Of a stretch of DNA of 32,862 nt, positions 24,697 through 32,424 are shown in pieces (the first letter of the stretch is position 1; each line of letters starts with the position of its first letter). The position numbers and the translations under genes are program-made. The notes under the pieces were generated by a model, which ran no database searches, was not told the origin of the DNA, and worked only from the letters and a program-made list of their open reading frames with translations. The stretch spans positions 1-32,862 of the forward strand of contig WFOA01000127.1 in the NCBI GenBank assembly GCA_015488325.1, read 5' to 3'. The stretch comes from Acidimicrobiia bacterium. Lineage in GTDB: Bacteria > Actinomycetota > Acidimicrobiia > Spongiisociales > ZC4RG35.

Positions 24697-25730
24697 GCCG
24701 GACGTCTCCTCTTCCTTCGGTACGCCGCGGCGAGGACCACGGCGGTGGCTTCGTACAGGGCGGTGGGGATGAACATCCCGACCTTCGCCTTGCGGTAGAG
24801 GGCGCGGGCGAGGGGTCGGTGCTCGATCACGGGGACGCCGTGTCGGTGGGCTTCTTTGCGGATCCGTCGGGCGCGGCCGTCGGTGCCCTTCGCCACCACC
24901 CGCGGGGCGGGTTCGGGCGGCCGGTACGAGATGGCGACGGCGTAGTGGGTGGGGTTGGTGACGACCACGTCGGCGGTGGCGACGTTGATGATCCGGTTCC
25001 GGCTCATCTCGGTGGCCCGTCGGCGACGCTGGGCCCGGATGTGGGGGTCGCCTTCGGAGTCCTTCGCCTCCTGTTTGACCTCTTGGCGGGTCATCTTGAG
25101 TTGCTTGGTCGTGCGGATCCGGTTCATGGCGTAGTCGGCCAGGGCGACGAGGAGGGCGAGGAGCGCGGCGCGCAGCAGGACGGCGCCGATCATGGCTCCG
25201 ACCTCGTCGAGGGACCGGCCCAGGGACCGTGTGGCGGCGATCCGGGCCATACCCGAGGTCACCGGCTCCCAGCTGACGGCGACGAGCAGTCCGATCTTCA
25301 GGGCGTTGCGGCCCAGCTCCCATCCGGCGACGCTCGGTTTGAAGCGCTGGAGGCCTTTCTTCGGCGAGATGTTGGAGAGTTTCGGTTTGGCCGCCTTGGG
25401 GGCGTAGACGAACCCCACCTGGGCGACGGCGGCGGCGGTCCCGATGGCCACCGAGACGGCGAGGGCAGGGAGGATGCCGGCCGCCAGCATGTCCAGGGCG
25501 AGGGAGCGGAGCGCCGCCGCCGAAGGGTTCGCTCCGGCCATGCCGAGCAGCAGCCGGGTGTCTTCGACGACCGAACGGGCGGCCCCCGGGCCGAACGCTC
25601 GCAGGGCGACGAGCGCCGACACCATCGAGGCGGCGACGGCCACCTCCGGGCTCTTGGCGATACGCCCTTCCCGGCGCGCCTCACGCAGTCTCCGGGGAGT
25701 CGGTTTCTCGGTACGGTCGGACGAGCTCAC
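24693..25730 (-). CDS. flhB: Flagellar export switch protein FlhB
   Basis: Gate component that switches export from hook to filament substrates after self-cleavage. The 345-residue product begins DRTEKPTPRRLREARREGRI, the family start. It has four membrane helices in the N-terminal 210 residues and the cytoplasmic linker IRTTKQLKMTRQEVKQEAKD. The autocleavage motif NPTH lies at about 259-262 inside ADVVVTNPTHYAVAISY. The C-terminal domain keeps HGVPVIEHRPLARALY. GTG 25730 is preferred over GTG 25736 because AGCGAGG then lies five bases upstream. A 91-base gap separates it from fliR. Confidence 0.95.
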   Translation of the reverse strand: MSSSDRTEKPTPRRLREARREGRIAKSPEVAVAASMVSALVALRAFGPGAARSVVEDTRLLLGMAGANPSAAALRSLALDMLAAGILPALAVSVAIGTAAAVAQVGFVYAPKAAKPKLSNISPKKGLQRFKPSVAGWELGRNALKIGLLVAVSWEPVTSGMARIAATRSLGRSLDEVGAMIGAVLLRAALLALLVALADYAMNRIRTTKQLKMTRQEVKQEAKDSEGDPHIRAQRRRRATEMSRNRIINVATADVVVTNPTHYAVAISYRPPEPAPRVVAKGTDGRARRIRKEAHRHGVPVIEHRPLARALYRKAKVGMFIPTALYEATAVVLAAAYRRKRRRPA

Positions 25731-25821
25731 GGGCACCTCGCTTCGGTGTCCGCCGGTCCGTGGCGCCGCGATCGATCCGTGACCCCGATCCTGTCGGCGG
25801 AGATCTGGCGGAGATGAGGAT

Positions 25822-26592
25822 TCATGCGCCCAGTCCGCGGATGACGGTCACGATCGTGTCACGGGTGCTGTCGAGAGCCCCGTCGACGGCGGAGGGGAAC
25901 GCCGTGAACACGAGGCCGACGGACAGCATCGCCGCCAGGAGTTTGCCGGGCAGACCGAGGGAGAACACGTTCGCCTGCGGTGCGAAGCGGGTGGCGATGC
26001 CCAGGCCCACTTCGGTCAGGAACAGGGCGGCGAGGGCGGGCATGGCCAGCTCCACTGCCGCCCGCAGCATCGTCGCCGAGATGCGTACGGCCACGTCCGC
26101 CAGGCCGGGGGCGAAGGAGATCGAGCCGTCGAGGGGGATCGCCGCGACGGTCGCTGCCAGCCCTTCGACTGCCAGGCGGTCGCCTCCGAGGACGAGCCAC
26201 AGGACGATGGCGGTGGCCATGAACCCTCGGGACAGGACGGTGTTGGACGTCCCCGTGATGGGCTCGAAGACCTGCCCGGCGTTGAGGCCGGAGGTGATGT
26301 CGACGAGCGCTCCGGCGACCTGGAACAGGTAGAAGACGAGTCCGGTGAGGAAGCCGAGGACGAGCCCGATCGTGACGTTGACGGCGACGGCGGCGACGAG
26401 CTCCGACAGGCTCGGCGCGGCGAGGGCGGGTTCGGCGAGGGCGAGACCAACGGCCAGGGAGAAGGCGGTACGTCCGGTCGTCGGGAAGGCGCGCAGGAGC
26501 GGAGAGGAGACGGCGAAGGCCCCGACCCGGATCATGGAGAGGACGAGGCCCGCCATCGCCGCCGGTTCGAGGAGGAGACTCACCCCGTTCAT
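25822..26592 (-). CDS. fliR: Flagellar export gate protein FliR
   Basis: 256-residue membrane protein with about six hydrophobic helices, of the FliR family. Seen in it: MIRVGAFAVSSPLLRAFPTT, NVTIGLVLGFLTGLVFYLFQ, GALVDITSGLNAGQVFEPIT (the conserved G-x3-D-x-Q-G-like loop region, here with DITSGLNAG), LFLTEVGLGIATRFAPQANV and FSLGLPGKLLAAM. FliR joins FliP5-FliQ4 in the export channel. The start ATG 26592 overlaps the fliQ stop (ATGA). The stop lies 91 bases from flhB. Confidence 0.94.
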   Translation of the reverse strand: MNGVSLLLEPAAMAGLVLSMIRVGAFAVSSPLLRAFPTTGRTAFSLAVGLALAEPALAAPSLSELVAAVAVNVTIGLVLGFLTGLVFYLFQVAGALVDITSGLNAGQVFEPITGTSNTVLSRGFMATAIVLWLVLGGDRLAVEGLAATVAAIPLDGSISFAPGLADVAVRISATMLRAAVELAMPALAALFLTEVGLGIATRFAPQANVFSLGLPGKLLAAMLSVGLVFTAFPSAVDGALDSTRDTIVTVIRGLGA

Positions 26593-26852
26593 AGTCCGGC
26601 GATCCGTTCCCACAGGTTGGTGACCCACGAGACGAGCTCGCGGATCATCCAGTTGCCGCCGACGAGGAGGATGACGGCGGTCGCCGCCAGCTTGGGGACG
26701 AAGGAGAGGGTCATCTCCTGGACCTGGGTGATCGTCTGGACGATGGAGACGACGACGCCGATCAGCAGCGACGCCACCAGCAGCGGGCCGGCGATCCGGG
26801 TCATCACCGCCAACGCGTCGAACAGGATCTCGAGGACCTGGACGTCGTTCAC
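26589..26852 (-). CDS. fliQ: Flagellar export gate protein FliQ
   Basis: 87-residue protein of normal FliQ length with two membrane helices (about 20-40, ILIG-type stretch LLVASLLIGVVVSIVQTITQ; about 53-70, VPKLAATAVILLVGGNWM). The family motif TQVQEMTLSFVPKL lies between them. GTG 26852 is the start, overlapping the fliP stop (GTGA). Part of the FliP-FliQ-FliR export channel. Confidence 0.94.
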   Translation of the reverse strand: MNDVQVLEILFDALAVMTRIAGPLLVASLLIGVVVSIVQTITQVQEMTLSFVPKLAATAVILLVGGNWMIRELVSWVTNLWERIAGL

Positions 26853-27676
26853 CCGCCCCCACCTCCCACCGAGGCCACCAACGAGCCGATGAGGAGCACC
26901 CAGCCGTCCACCAGCACGAAGAGCAGGAGCTTGAGGGGCAGCGAGATGAAGGTCGGGGGCAGCATGACCATGCCGAGGGACATCAACACGCTGGAGACGA
27001 TGAGGTCGATGACGAGGAAGGGGATGAACACGATGAAGCCGATGATGAAGGCCGTGCGAAGCTCGCTGACGATGAAGGCCGGGACGAGGACGCTGGCCCC
27101 GATGTCTTCGGGGCGTTCCGGCCGGGGACCGTCGGACAGGTCGAGGAACAGCCGCAGATCCTCTTCCCGTGTCTGCTCCAGCATGAAACCCTGGAGGGGG
27201 GCGTAGGCCCGGTCGTAGGCCTCCTCCACGTCGATCTGGCCGTTGAGGAGCGGGTCCACGGCGTCGTCCCACACCTGGGAAAGGAGCGGCTTCATCACGA
27301 AGAGGGTGAGGAACAGGGCGATGCCGATGAGGACGGGCGTGGGAGGGGCGCTCTGGATCCCGAGGGCGTTGCGGGTGAGTCCGAGGACGACGATGAACCG
27401 GGTGAACGAAGTGGCGAGGAGCAGGAGCCCGGGGATGATCGACCCGATGGCGAGGAGGAGGATGAGCGAGACGGACCGGCTGATGCCGCCTTCTGCGCCG
27501 TCGATCGTCACGGTGACAGCCGGGACGTCGGCGGGCTCGTCGGGGGAGGGGACGGTGACCACCGGCGCCTCCGTCGGGGTGGTGGTGGTCGTCGTCTGCG
27601 CAGACGCCGACGTGGCGGCCCCCATCAGGGTCGCGACGACGACGAAGACGAGGACGATCCTACCGGTGGTGGACAC
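26849..27676 (-). CDS. fliP: Flagellar export gate protein FliP
   Basis: 275 residues. Residues 1-26 are a signal peptide ending ATSASA. A Thr/Pro/Val-rich extracytoplasmic linker follows (about 27-60), beginning QTTTTTTPTEAPVV and very like the one in FliL. The conserved core comprises LLLATSFTRFIVVLGLTRNA, QSAPPTPVLIGIALFLTLFV, MKPL, EDIGASVLVPAFIVSELRTA, FIIGFIVFIPFLVIDLIVSS, and LGMVMLPPTFISLPLKLLLF then VLVDGWVLL. These are the FliP-family signatures. GTG 27676 is used. It overlaps fliO by 17 bases and fliQ by four. Confidence 0.95.
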   Translation of the reverse strand: MSTTGRIVLVFVVVATLMGAATSASAQTTTTTTPTEAPVVTVPSPDEPADVPAVTVTIDGAEGGISRSVSLILLLAIGSIIPGLLLLATSFTRFIVVLGLTRNALGIQSAPPTPVLIGIALFLTLFVMKPLLSQVWDDAVDPLLNGQIDVEEAYDRAYAPLQGFMLEQTREEDLRLFLDLSDGPRPERPEDIGASVLVPAFIVSELRTAFIIGFIVFIPFLVIDLIVSSVLMSLGMVMLPPTFISLPLKLLLFVLVDGWVLLIGSLVASVGGGGG

Positions 27677-28043
27677 GGGGAGGCCTCGGACGAGCTGGCC
27701 TGCGGACCGTCAGGTTCCGCAGATGGTCGATCGGGCTCGTCCATGGCCCTGGGGTCGTCGCCGGGATCTCCGGTGCGTCCCCTTCGTCACTTCCCTTCGT
27801 GGGAAGCTCTGAAAGCAGGTTGATTCCTTGGTCGGTGGCGCCGACGAGCAGCCGTCGACGGTCGACCTCCACCACCGCCAGGACCGAGCCCTTCGTGAGG
27901 GCGGTGCGGGCGGTGACGCGGAGCGCCGAGCCGGTGGGACGCCGGCGGCGAGCCCACCAGATGACCAGCGGGGCTCCGACGATCACGAAGAGGGGCGGGA
28001 GGACCCTGCCCAACAGTCCGGCGGTGTCGGCGGCTTCGGTCAT
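27660..28043 (-). CDS. fliO: Flagellar export accessory protein FliO
   Basis: 127 residues with one N-terminal membrane helix (LLGRVLPPLFVIVGAPLVIW, about 9-29) followed by basic residues and a small cytoplasmic domain containing KGSVLAVVEVDRRRLLVGAT and GINLLSELP, the FliO core. The remainder is a Pro/Arg-rich tail. FliO assists assembly of the FliP ring. The start overlaps the fliN stop (ATGA), and the end overlaps fliP. Sequence is poorly conserved in this family, but position and core motif agree. Confidence 0.82.
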   Translation of the reverse strand: MTEAADTAGLLGRVLPPLFVIVGAPLVIWWARRRRPTGSALRVTARTALTKGSVLAVVEVDRRRLLVGATDQGINLLSELPTKGSDEGDAPEIPATTPGPWTSPIDHLRNLTVRRPARPRPPRVHHR

Positions 28044-28360
28044 CGGCGGGGCGGCGTCAGCTCGGCGATACGGGCGGCGAAGTGGTCGTCGATGACGATG
28101 ACGTCTCCCCGGGCGGCCAGATGGTCGTTCACGAGGATGTCCACCGTGGCTTCGGGGCCCCGGTCCAAGGCCACCACCGATCCGGGGCGCAGGTTCGCCG
28201 CCTCGGCGAGGGTGAGCCGGGCCCTCCCCGCCACGATCGAGACGGTCGCCTCCACGTCGGCGAGGACGTCGATGGATCGCTGGGCGCCGGCCCCGGTCGG
28301 GCGGAGCTCGGGCAGGGCGACGGGGGCGACGGTTCGATCCGGGGTGTGGTCTTCGATCAT
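28040..28360 (-). CDS. fliN: Flagellar motor switch protein FliN
   Basis: 106-residue protein; residues about 28-100 form the SpoA (FliN/FliM C-terminal) domain: SIDVLADVEATVSIVAGRAR, TLAEAANLRPGSVVALDRGP, VDILVNDHLAARGDVIVIDD, HFAARI. FliN forms the C-ring with FliG and FliM and takes part in export-substrate reception. Unusually, no fliM precedes it; fliL is the immediate upstream gene, with a 40-base gap. Length is typical for short FliN. The start overlaps nothing, the stop overlaps fliO. Confidence 0.9.
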   Translation of the reverse strand: MIEDHTPDRTVAPVALPELRPTGAGAQRSIDVLADVEATVSIVAGRARLTLAEAANLRPGSVVALDRGPEATVDILVNDHLAARGDVIVIDDHFAARIAELTPPRR

Positions 28361-28400
28361 GTTCGGGTAGGCCCGTCGGCCGAACGACGGGGCAGTGAAG

Positions 28401-28865
28401 TCATTGGACGATCAGTTCGGTGAGGACCGCCCTCATGACCTCGCCGTCGGGGAACAGGGCGATCGCCTCTTCGGTCAACGCCGCGCGGAGGCGGTCCTGG
28501 CCGTCGGTCGTCACCAGCTCGTCGGCGGTGAACCCGGCCATGATCCTGATGGCGGCGTCCTGGAGGAGGGGGATCTTCTCCGCCACCGTCTCGGGGGCCG
28601 TCTCGGCGTTGAGGACGACGGCGAAGCCGAGACGGGCGTAACGGGTGCCGTCGCCGCCGATGTTGACGGTCATCGTGTCGACTTCCACGACCGGGCCTTC
28701 GGTCGGGGCGACGGTCGTGGTGGTGGTCTCCGCGGCGGCGTCGGCGGTGCCGCCCCGTCCGCCCAGGAAGAACCCGGCCGCCACACCGACGACCAGCACC
28801 GGGACGGCGATCATGATCAGCTTCTTCTTTCCGCCCTTTTCCTTGTTGGCTGCTTCGTCTGCCAT
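28401..28865 (-). CDS. fliL: FliL, stator-associated flagellar protein
   Basis: 154 residues: a basic N-terminus (NKEKGGKKK), one membrane helix (about 15-35, KLIMIAVPVLVVGVAAGFFL), and an extracytoplasmic linker AETTTTTVAPTEGPVVEVDT that closely resembles the one in FliP. The C-terminal FliL/stomatin-like domain contains MTVNIGGDGTRYARLGFAVV, LQDAAIRIMAG and EVMRAVLTELIVQ. FliL surrounds or modulates the MotAB stator. It follows motB by three bases, consistent with co-regulation. Confidence 0.88.
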   Translation of the reverse strand: MADEAANKEKGGKKKLIMIAVPVLVVGVAAGFFLGGRGGTADAAAETTTTTVAPTEGPVVEVDTMTVNIGGDGTRYARLGFAVVLNAETAPETVAEKIPLLQDAAIRIMAGFTADELVTTDGQDRLRAALTEEAIALFPDGEVMRAVLTELIVQ

Positions 28866-28868
28866 CGG

Positions 28869-29687
28869 TCATTCCTCCGGCGGGGTCTCCGCGACGATCA
28901 CCAGCTCGACCCGGCGGTTCCGCTGCCTGCCTTCTTCGGTGTCGTTCGGGGCGATCGGTCGGTACTCCCCATACCCCGTCGCCGAGAGCCGGCGGGGGTT
29001 AAGGCCCTGGTCGAGGAGGATGTCGAGGACGGCCAGCGCCCGGTCCGCCGACAGGTTCCAGTTGGTGTATCCGTTGCGGTTGAGGGGGACGGTGTCGGTG
29101 TGGCCTTCGACCCGGATGGAGTTGTCGAAGGAGGCGAGGACGGGCGCCATCACCTCGAGGATCTCCCGGCCGGCGGGCTGCACCTCGGCCGATCCGGTGG
29201 GGAAGAGCACCTCGTCGGTGGCGATGGAGACGACGAGGCCCCGCTCGTCGAGGTCGAGCCGCACCGACGTGTCGACTCCGGCGGCGGCCAGGGCGGCGGC
29301 GAGGGCCTCCCGGACCTGGCGGAGCTCTTCGACCGACCCGAGATAGTTGCCGGGGCTCTCGTTCTCGCCTTCGGGGAAGCCGGGGACCGCCGGCGAGTCG
29401 AACATGACGTCGAGGCCTTCGACGCCGGTCTGGGGTTGGGGCTCGGTCTGTTTGGTGGGGCCGACGATGCCGTTGCCGGTGTTGAGGATCCCTTCGACGA
29501 CGCCTTCGTTCTTGAAGGGATCCCGCAGACCGGACACGAGGAGCTCGAAGCGACGCACGTCGACCTGGGAGATGGCGAAGAGCATCACGAAGAACGCCAG
29601 CAGCAGGGTGACGGTGTCGCCGTAGGTGGTCAGCCACCGGCTGGAGTCGTCTCCCCCGTCGCCGCCGCCTCGCCGGTTGCGGGCCAT
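28869..29687 (-). CDS. motB: Flagellar motor stator protein MotB
   Basis: 272 residues. A single membrane helix (about 21-40) carries the essential proton-binding aspartate as Asp24 in TTYGDTVTLLLAFFVMLFAI. The periplasmic part ends in an OmpA-like peptidoglycan-binding domain with SIRVEGHTDTVPLN, NWNLSADRALAVL, LSATGYGEYRPIAPNDTEEG and RQRNRRVELVI. Together with MotA it forms the ion-driven stator anchored to the wall. The sequence alone does not decide proton versus sodium use. The start overlaps the motA stop by one base (TGATG). Confidence 0.96.
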   Translation of the reverse strand: MARNRRGGGDGGDDSSRWLTTYGDTVTLLLAFFVMLFAISQVDVRRFELLVSGLRDPFKNEGVVEGILNTGNGIVGPTKQTEPQPQTGVEGLDVMFDSPAVPGFPEGENESPGNYLGSVEELRQVREALAAALAAAGVDTSVRLDLDERGLVVSIATDEVLFPTGSAEVQPAGREILEVMAPVLASFDNSIRVEGHTDTVPLNRNGYTNWNLSADRALAVLDILLDQGLNPRRLSATGYGEYRPIAPNDTEEGRQRNRRVELVIVAETPPEE

Positions 29688-30481
29688 CAGGCAGCCTCCG
29701 CCGACGTCGCGCCCTTCGCCCGGGCCTGATGGCCGATCCGGAGTTCGGGGTCGAGGCGGGCTTCGAGACGTTCGACCAGCATCCGGGGACTGGCCCCTCC
29801 CTGGATGGCGAGGACCCCTTCGACGACCAGCTCCCGGACGGCCATCTCGGCGTTGTGGAGCCGTTCGAGTTTGGCGGCGATGGGCAGGTACAGCAGGTTG
29901 GAGAAGATGACGCCGTAGAGGGTCGTGAGGAGGGCCACCGACATGCCCAGGCCGAGCTGGGAGGGGTCGGACAGGTTCTGGAGCATGTTGATGAGCCCGA
30001 CGACCGTTCCGATCATCCCCATGGTCGGCGCGTAGCCGCCGAGGCCTTTGAAGAACCCGATCATCGTCTGGTGGCGTTCGTCCACGGCGTCGAGTTCGGT
30101 GTCGAGGATGGCTCGGACGGTGTCGGTGTCCATGCCGTCGACGACGAGTTGCAGCCCGGAGGTCAGGAGGGGGTCTTCGACCTCTTTGATCTGGGCCTCC
30201 AGCGCCAGGACCCCTTCCCGGCGGGCGATCTCGGCGAACTTCATGAGGGTGGTGACGATCTGGGAGGGATCGGCGGGTTTGGCGGTGAACGAGGCGATCA
30301 TCGCCTTGGGGAACCGTTTCAAGTCGGGGATGTCGTAGCCGGCCATCGTTGCCCCGAAACTGCCGAGGGCGACCAGCAGCAGCGACGACGGGCCGACGAG
30401 GGCCCCGAAGGAGTTGCCGTCCATGATCGTGGCGATCACGATCGAGGCGATCGCCAGCACGATGCCGACGATCGTCAGCAT
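29687..30481 (-). CDS. motA: Flagellar motor stator protein MotA
   Basis: 264 residues, the family length, with four membrane helices (about 1-20, 28-50, 145-170, 180-205). The cytoplasmic loop has AEIARREGVLALEAQIKEVE, the region of the conserved charged residues that contact FliG, and helices 3-4 contain GYAPTMGMIGTVVGLINML. ATG 30481 has GGAGGAG upstream; upstream in-frame codons lie in the leader. It is first in a long minus-strand operon running motA-motB-fliL-fliN to the small membrane protein. The 196-base gap to flgE contains a strong terminator and a second small hairpin (30560-30577). Confidence 0.95.
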   Translation of the reverse strand: MLTIVGIVLAIASIVIATIMDGNSFGALVGPSSLLLVALGSFGATMAGYDIPDLKRFPKAMIASFTAKPADPSQIVTTLMKFAEIARREGVLALEAQIKEVEDPLLTSGLQLVVDGMDTDTVRAILDTELDAVDERHQTMIGFFKGLGGYAPTMGMIGTVVGLINMLQNLSDPSQLGLGMSVALLTTLYGVIFSNLLYLPIAAKLERLHNAEMAVRELVVEGVLAIQGGASPRMLVERLEARLDPELRIGHQARAKGATSAEAA

Positions 30482-30626
30482 GACGTCTCCTCCCGACGTC
30501 TGGATTCGTGCTGCTGTGGCCGACGGCGCGGCATCGGTCACACCTCCGTGTGTTCGCTCGGAGCGTTCCTTCGCTCCTGATGCCTGTCGGCTCCCTCGGG
30601 CCGCGGTGAAGGCACCAGACGCGATT

Positions 30627-30654
30627 CGGGGGGAGCGGTGGCCCGCTCCCCCCG
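30627..30654 (-). terminator. Terminator after flgE, ahead of motA
   Basis: A 12-bp perfect stem (30627-30638 with 30643-30654, mostly G6-AGCG against CGCT-C6) with loop TGGC lies 24 bases after the flgE stop. It probably ends the flgD-flgE transcript and isolates the motA operon. No T-run on the downstream side. Confidence 0.75.
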
Positions 30655-30677
30655 CAGGTCTGCGGTCGTCGGAGATA

Positions 30678-31904
30678 TCAGCGCTTCATGTTGACCAGAT
30701 CGGCGAGGATCTCGTCGGAGGCGGTGATCACCCGCGAGTTCGCCTGGAAGCCCCGCTGGGCGATGATCATGTTGGTGAACTCGGTGGCGAGGTCCACGTT
30801 CGACATCTCCAGGGTGCCGGAGGCGAGGAGGCCGCGGCCTCCACCGCCCGGGTTGCCGACCAACGCCGGGCCCGAGTTCACCGACTCCTCGAACCGGGTG
30901 TTGCCGGCCCGCACCAGCCCCGCCGGGTTGGTGAAGGTGGCGGTGCCGACGACGGCCAGCGTCTTCGTCCATCCGTTGGAGAAGAGTCCCACGATGGATC
31001 CGTCGCTGCCGATCTGGATGTCACGGAGGAACCCGATGGCGTTGCCGTCCTGGGAGAACGCCGCCATCGACGGTGCGCCCCCGAATTGCACCAGCGGCGA
31101 GCTGGTGGCGAAATCGAGATCGAAGTTCAACGGGTCGGCTCCGGGGGGCGTGATCCCCGACACGGTGACCTGCCCGGCGGAGGAGAGGGAGCCGTCACTG
31201 TTGAAGGTGACGGTGGTCGACGACAGGGTCGCCGCCACGCCGTTCACGGTGGCGCTCAGGTCCCAGGTGTTGTCTCCGGTCTTCGTGAAGGTGACCGCCA
31301 GCTCCTGGGTGTTCCCGATCGAGTCGAAGATGGTGAGGGTGGTGGTCTGGGATTCACCGACCGCGGCGTCGGCGGGAACATCCCCGCCGATGTTGACCAC
31401 CGAGGTGGGGATCGGGTCGATGACCTGGCTGACGGGGAGCTGGATCTTCTCGACGGGGCGGTTGATGTCGACGGTCCCGTCGAGTTCGGCCAGCCAACCC
31501 ATCACGAAGGCGCCGTCGGAGGCGACCAGGTTGCCTTGGGAGTCGAGGGTGAAGTTGCCGGCCCGGGTGTAGGCGCGGTTGCCTTCCTGTTCGACGATGA
31601 AGAAGCCGTCGCCTTGGATGGCGAGGTCGGTGCTCCGGCCCGTCACCTGGCTGGCTCCCTGCGTGAAGATCGGGGTGATCGCCGACACCCTCGTGCCGAG
31701 ACCGATCTGGATCGGGTTCGAGCCGCCGCGGGCGTCGGAGGCGGCGCCGACCCCTTGGATCGTCTGGCTGAGGGTCTCCTCGAAGGTGACGGTCGACGCC
31801 TTGAATCCGGCGGTGTTGACGTTGGCGATGTTGTTCCCCACCACGTCCATCAGGGTCTGGTGGGATCGCAGGCCGGAGATCCCGGCGAACATCGAGCGCA
31901 TCAT
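30678..31904 (-). CDS. flgE: Flagellar hook protein FlgE
   Basis: 408 residues. The N-terminal rod/hook pattern is MRSMFAGISGLRSHQTLMDV, VGNNIANVNTAGFKASTVTF. Later come TDLAIQGDGFFIVEQEGNRA, YTRAGNFTLDSQGNLVASDG, and the C-terminal GTLEMSNVDLATEFTNMIIA with the NSRVITASDEILADL helix. The middle is a variable domain rich in Thr/Ser/Asn. It polymerises into the hook that links rod and filament. Length matches E. coli FlgE (402). ATG 31904 is used, with AGGAGG ten bases upstream. It follows flgD after 85 bases that contain a hairpin. Confidence 0.96.
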   Translation of the reverse strand: MMRSMFAGISGLRSHQTLMDVVGNNIANVNTAGFKASTVTFEETLSQTIQGVGAASDARGGSNPIQIGLGTRVSAITPIFTQGASQVTGRSTDLAIQGDGFFIVEQEGNRAYTRAGNFTLDSQGNLVASDGAFVMGWLAELDGTVDINRPVEKIQLPVSQVIDPIPTSVVNIGGDVPADAAVGESQTTTLTIFDSIGNTQELAVTFTKTGDNTWDLSATVNGVAATLSSTTVTFNSDGSLSSAGQVTVSGITPPGADPLNFDLDFATSSPLVQFGGAPSMAAFSQDGNAIGFLRDIQIGSDGSIVGLFSNGWTKTLAVVGTATFTNPAGLVRAGNTRFEESVNSGPALVGNPGGGGRGLLASGTLEMSNVDLATEFTNMIIAQRGFQANSRVITASDEILADLVNMKR

Positions 31905-31950
31905 GGTTGGGTTTCCTCCTGGTCGGGGGTCCCGTCCGTGGCGGTGTCGT

Positions 31951-31972
31951 GTGAGCCGGTCCGTCGGCTCAC
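31951..31972 (-). other. Intercistronic hairpin between flgD and flgE
   Basis: Perfect 8-bp stem GTGAGCCG/CGGCTCAC (31951-31958 with 31965-31972) and a six-base loop lie between the flgD stop and the flgE ribosome site. It may act as a partial terminator or mRNA stabiliser allowing different levels of cap and hook protein. Confidence 0.5.
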
Positions 31973-31989
31973 GGATCGTGTCGTCGGGT

Positions 31990-32412
31990 TCAGGTTCCGG
32001 TGGGCGGGTTCACCTCCACCACTGCGGACATGGGCAGCCATTCGTCTGCCACCTGCACGAGGGGGCCGTCGGCGGTGAAGCGGACACTCTCGACGACACC
32101 GGTGGTCCGTTCGGTGCCGTTCACCACCGTCACCTCTTGGCCGGTCAGGCCGACGGCGAGGGAGAACTGGGCGACCGCCATGATCTGCTCTTGAGTCTTG
32201 GCCAGGCTCTGGAGGGTCTCCACCTGGGTGAACTGGGCGGTCTGGTTGAGCATGTCGGTGCCGTCGGACGGGTTCATCGGGTTCTGGTATTTGAGCTGGG
32301 CGACGAGCAACTTGAGGAAGGCGTCGGAGCCGAGCCCTCCGAGGCCGTTGGGCTCGGCCGGTCGGTCGGTGTTGGGGGTGGTGGGCGCCGTGGCGCCGAC
32401 GTCATGGAACAT
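31990..32412 (-). CDS. flgD: Flagellar hook capping protein FlgD
   Basis: 140 residues, similar in length to Bacillus FlgD rather than the long enteric form. The family signature DAFLKLLVAQLKYQNPMNP lies at about 29-47, followed by DGTDMLNQTAQFTQVETLQS. The C-terminal part has AQFSLAVGLTGQEVTVVN and a small beta domain. FlgD caps the growing hook. ATG 32412 has AGGAGG five bases upstream; GTG 32415 is the alternative. It precedes flgE and follows fliK, the standard order. Confidence 0.93.
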   Translation of the reverse strand: MFHDVGATAPTTPNTDRPAEPNGLGGLGSDAFLKLLVAQLKYQNPMNPSDGTDMLNQTAQFTQVETLQSLAKTQEQIMAVAQFSLAVGLTGQEVTVVNGTERTTGVVESVRFTADGPLVQVADEWLPMSAVVEVNPPTGT

Positions 32413-32424
32413 CACGGCCTCCTG

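Noticed and set aside
22267-24798. 843-codon open frame on the plus strand across flhA and the FlhF-like gene
   Set aside because: It is the antisense of well-supported genes, its translation is low-complexity (Asp/Gly/Arg/Pro-rich), and long open antisense frames are expected in GC-rich DNA.
24693-25817. Plus-strand open frames opposite flhB
   Set aside because: Antisense of flhB, which carries its NPTH site and family N-terminus. The plus-strand products are Asp/Gly/Arg-rich without domains.
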